NCBI GenBank assembly: GCA_033675545.1
Contig: JAWDGP010005693.1
Location: 45,001 to 109,000 of the forward strand
Length of the DNA stretch: 64,000 nucleotides
Origin: Elysia crispata
Lineage: Eukaryota; Mollusca; Gastropoda; Plakobranchidae
Direction: 5' to 3'
Position 1 is the first letter of the stretch; each line of letters begins with the position of its first letter. The notes beneath the pieces are model-generated. The model made no database searches. It was given only the letters and a program-made list of their open reading frames with translations, and had not been told where the DNA came from. The position numbers were made by a program, and so were the translations under genes. Positions 63,377-64,000 of this stretch are shown here, in pieces.

Positions 63377-64000
63377 GTGGGCACTAAATATAAAGTTGAT
63401 TTCAAGATATATGAAGCTCTCAGGTCCAATTGAAGATTTCAATTTAGTAAAATGATAGTATAGCTTTTCTTGATGCTTGTAAATTTTTCATTGAAATCGT
63501 TAAATCTTTTCATGTAATGTATTTGGAAAATCTTCATTCTAGTCAAGGTTTGGGCTAGATTAAGTAGTTTAAGAAGGTAGGAAACTCTTTGACTTTTAAT
63601 TTTCAACACAAATAATTTATAAAAACTACTACTTTTGATTGAAAGTAAAACTATTATTAAAGATATAGTCCACCCACCAAATAGGAATTTACTTTTTCGA
63701 TCCAAAGTGATCAGGTGATCCAACTCAGGGTAAAGTCAGAGCTTATGAAAATTGTTTTGTGCCCTCAAGCTTCCATCCAGTTAGATCGTAAACCATAAGA
63801 ATGTATGATTTGGTGTGTCACTGATAGGTGGGTAGATATTAAGAAAAATGTTATTAAATGTATCAGAGTGCGATTGTATTATAATTGTTCAGAAATTCCT
63901 ACTGATGCTGTTGCTCTTTTCAATTTTAGTTTGCCAAATGGTTTGATGCACTTTTTAGATTAAGTATGAGACATTTATAGGTCATGATTAGCGTAATATT
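63377..64000. other. Start of the next ENOX intron
   Basis: It follows the donor G/GTGGGC at 63377. An acceptor-like 'cttttcaattttag' near 63930 leads only to a frame with an early stop, so the next coding exon is taken to lie beyond the window. Confidence 0.6.

Noticed and set aside
63930..64000. Tenth ENOX exon after an acceptor-like site
   Set aside because: The frame after it reaches a stop within about 16 codons and does not resemble the expected coiled-coil continuation.

Overview
The window looks like nuclear DNA of an animal, most likely a lophotrochozoan and probably a gastropod mollusc. The genes are AT-rich and multi-exon with GT-AG introns, the families are metazoan, and there are very long (CT)n, (AAT)n and (TAG)n microsatellites, minisatellites and a tRNA-derived SINE. 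The taxon is inferred from style only. There are no bacterial-type operons, no CRISPR array and no phage genes.

Layout. Positions 1-18.5 kb are gene-poor and built from repeats: a 2-kb inverted repeat with a 53-bp tandem core (1-2051), a 66-bp minisatellite with a 1132-bp higher-order period (2.46-4.89 kb), a 78-bp minisatellite (about 10.0-11.3 kb), a 55-bp minisatellite (12.3-13.1 kb) and several simple-sequence tracts. From 18.6 to 29.0 kb a complete seven-exon plus-strand gene encodes a 428-residue arylacetamide deacetylase / neutral cholesterol ester hydrolase-type serine esterase. Its last intron holds a 36-bp minisatellite of about 50 copies. A 54-bp pyrimidine-rich array (30.8-32.4 kb) and a CT/CTGT tract lie downstream.

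From about 33 kb the character changes: long tandem arrays stop, the DNA becomes AT-rich, and two genes sit head to head. On the minus strand, 47851 down to 39075, is a 366-residue protein with UAP56-binding motifs at both ends, best matching the mRNA-export adaptor UIF (FYTTD1). On the plus strand, from 50797 and running off the window end, is an ECTO-NOX protein (ENOX1-type) with an RRM, conserved mid-region and coiled coil; 519 residues are present and the C-terminus lies beyond 64000. About 0.8 kb separates the inferred UIF 5' UTR exon from the ENOX start codon, suggesting a shared promoter region. The esterase gene and the UIF gene are convergent, with about 10 kb between their stop codons.

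The three genes have no evident common pathway (lipid/ester hydrolysis, mRNA export, redox/RNA-binding); this is ordinary eukaryotic gene order. Exon joins were built by eye from reading frame, splice consensus and remembered family sequences. All three models stay in frame throughout: 1287 nt, 1101 nt, and 1557 nt partial.
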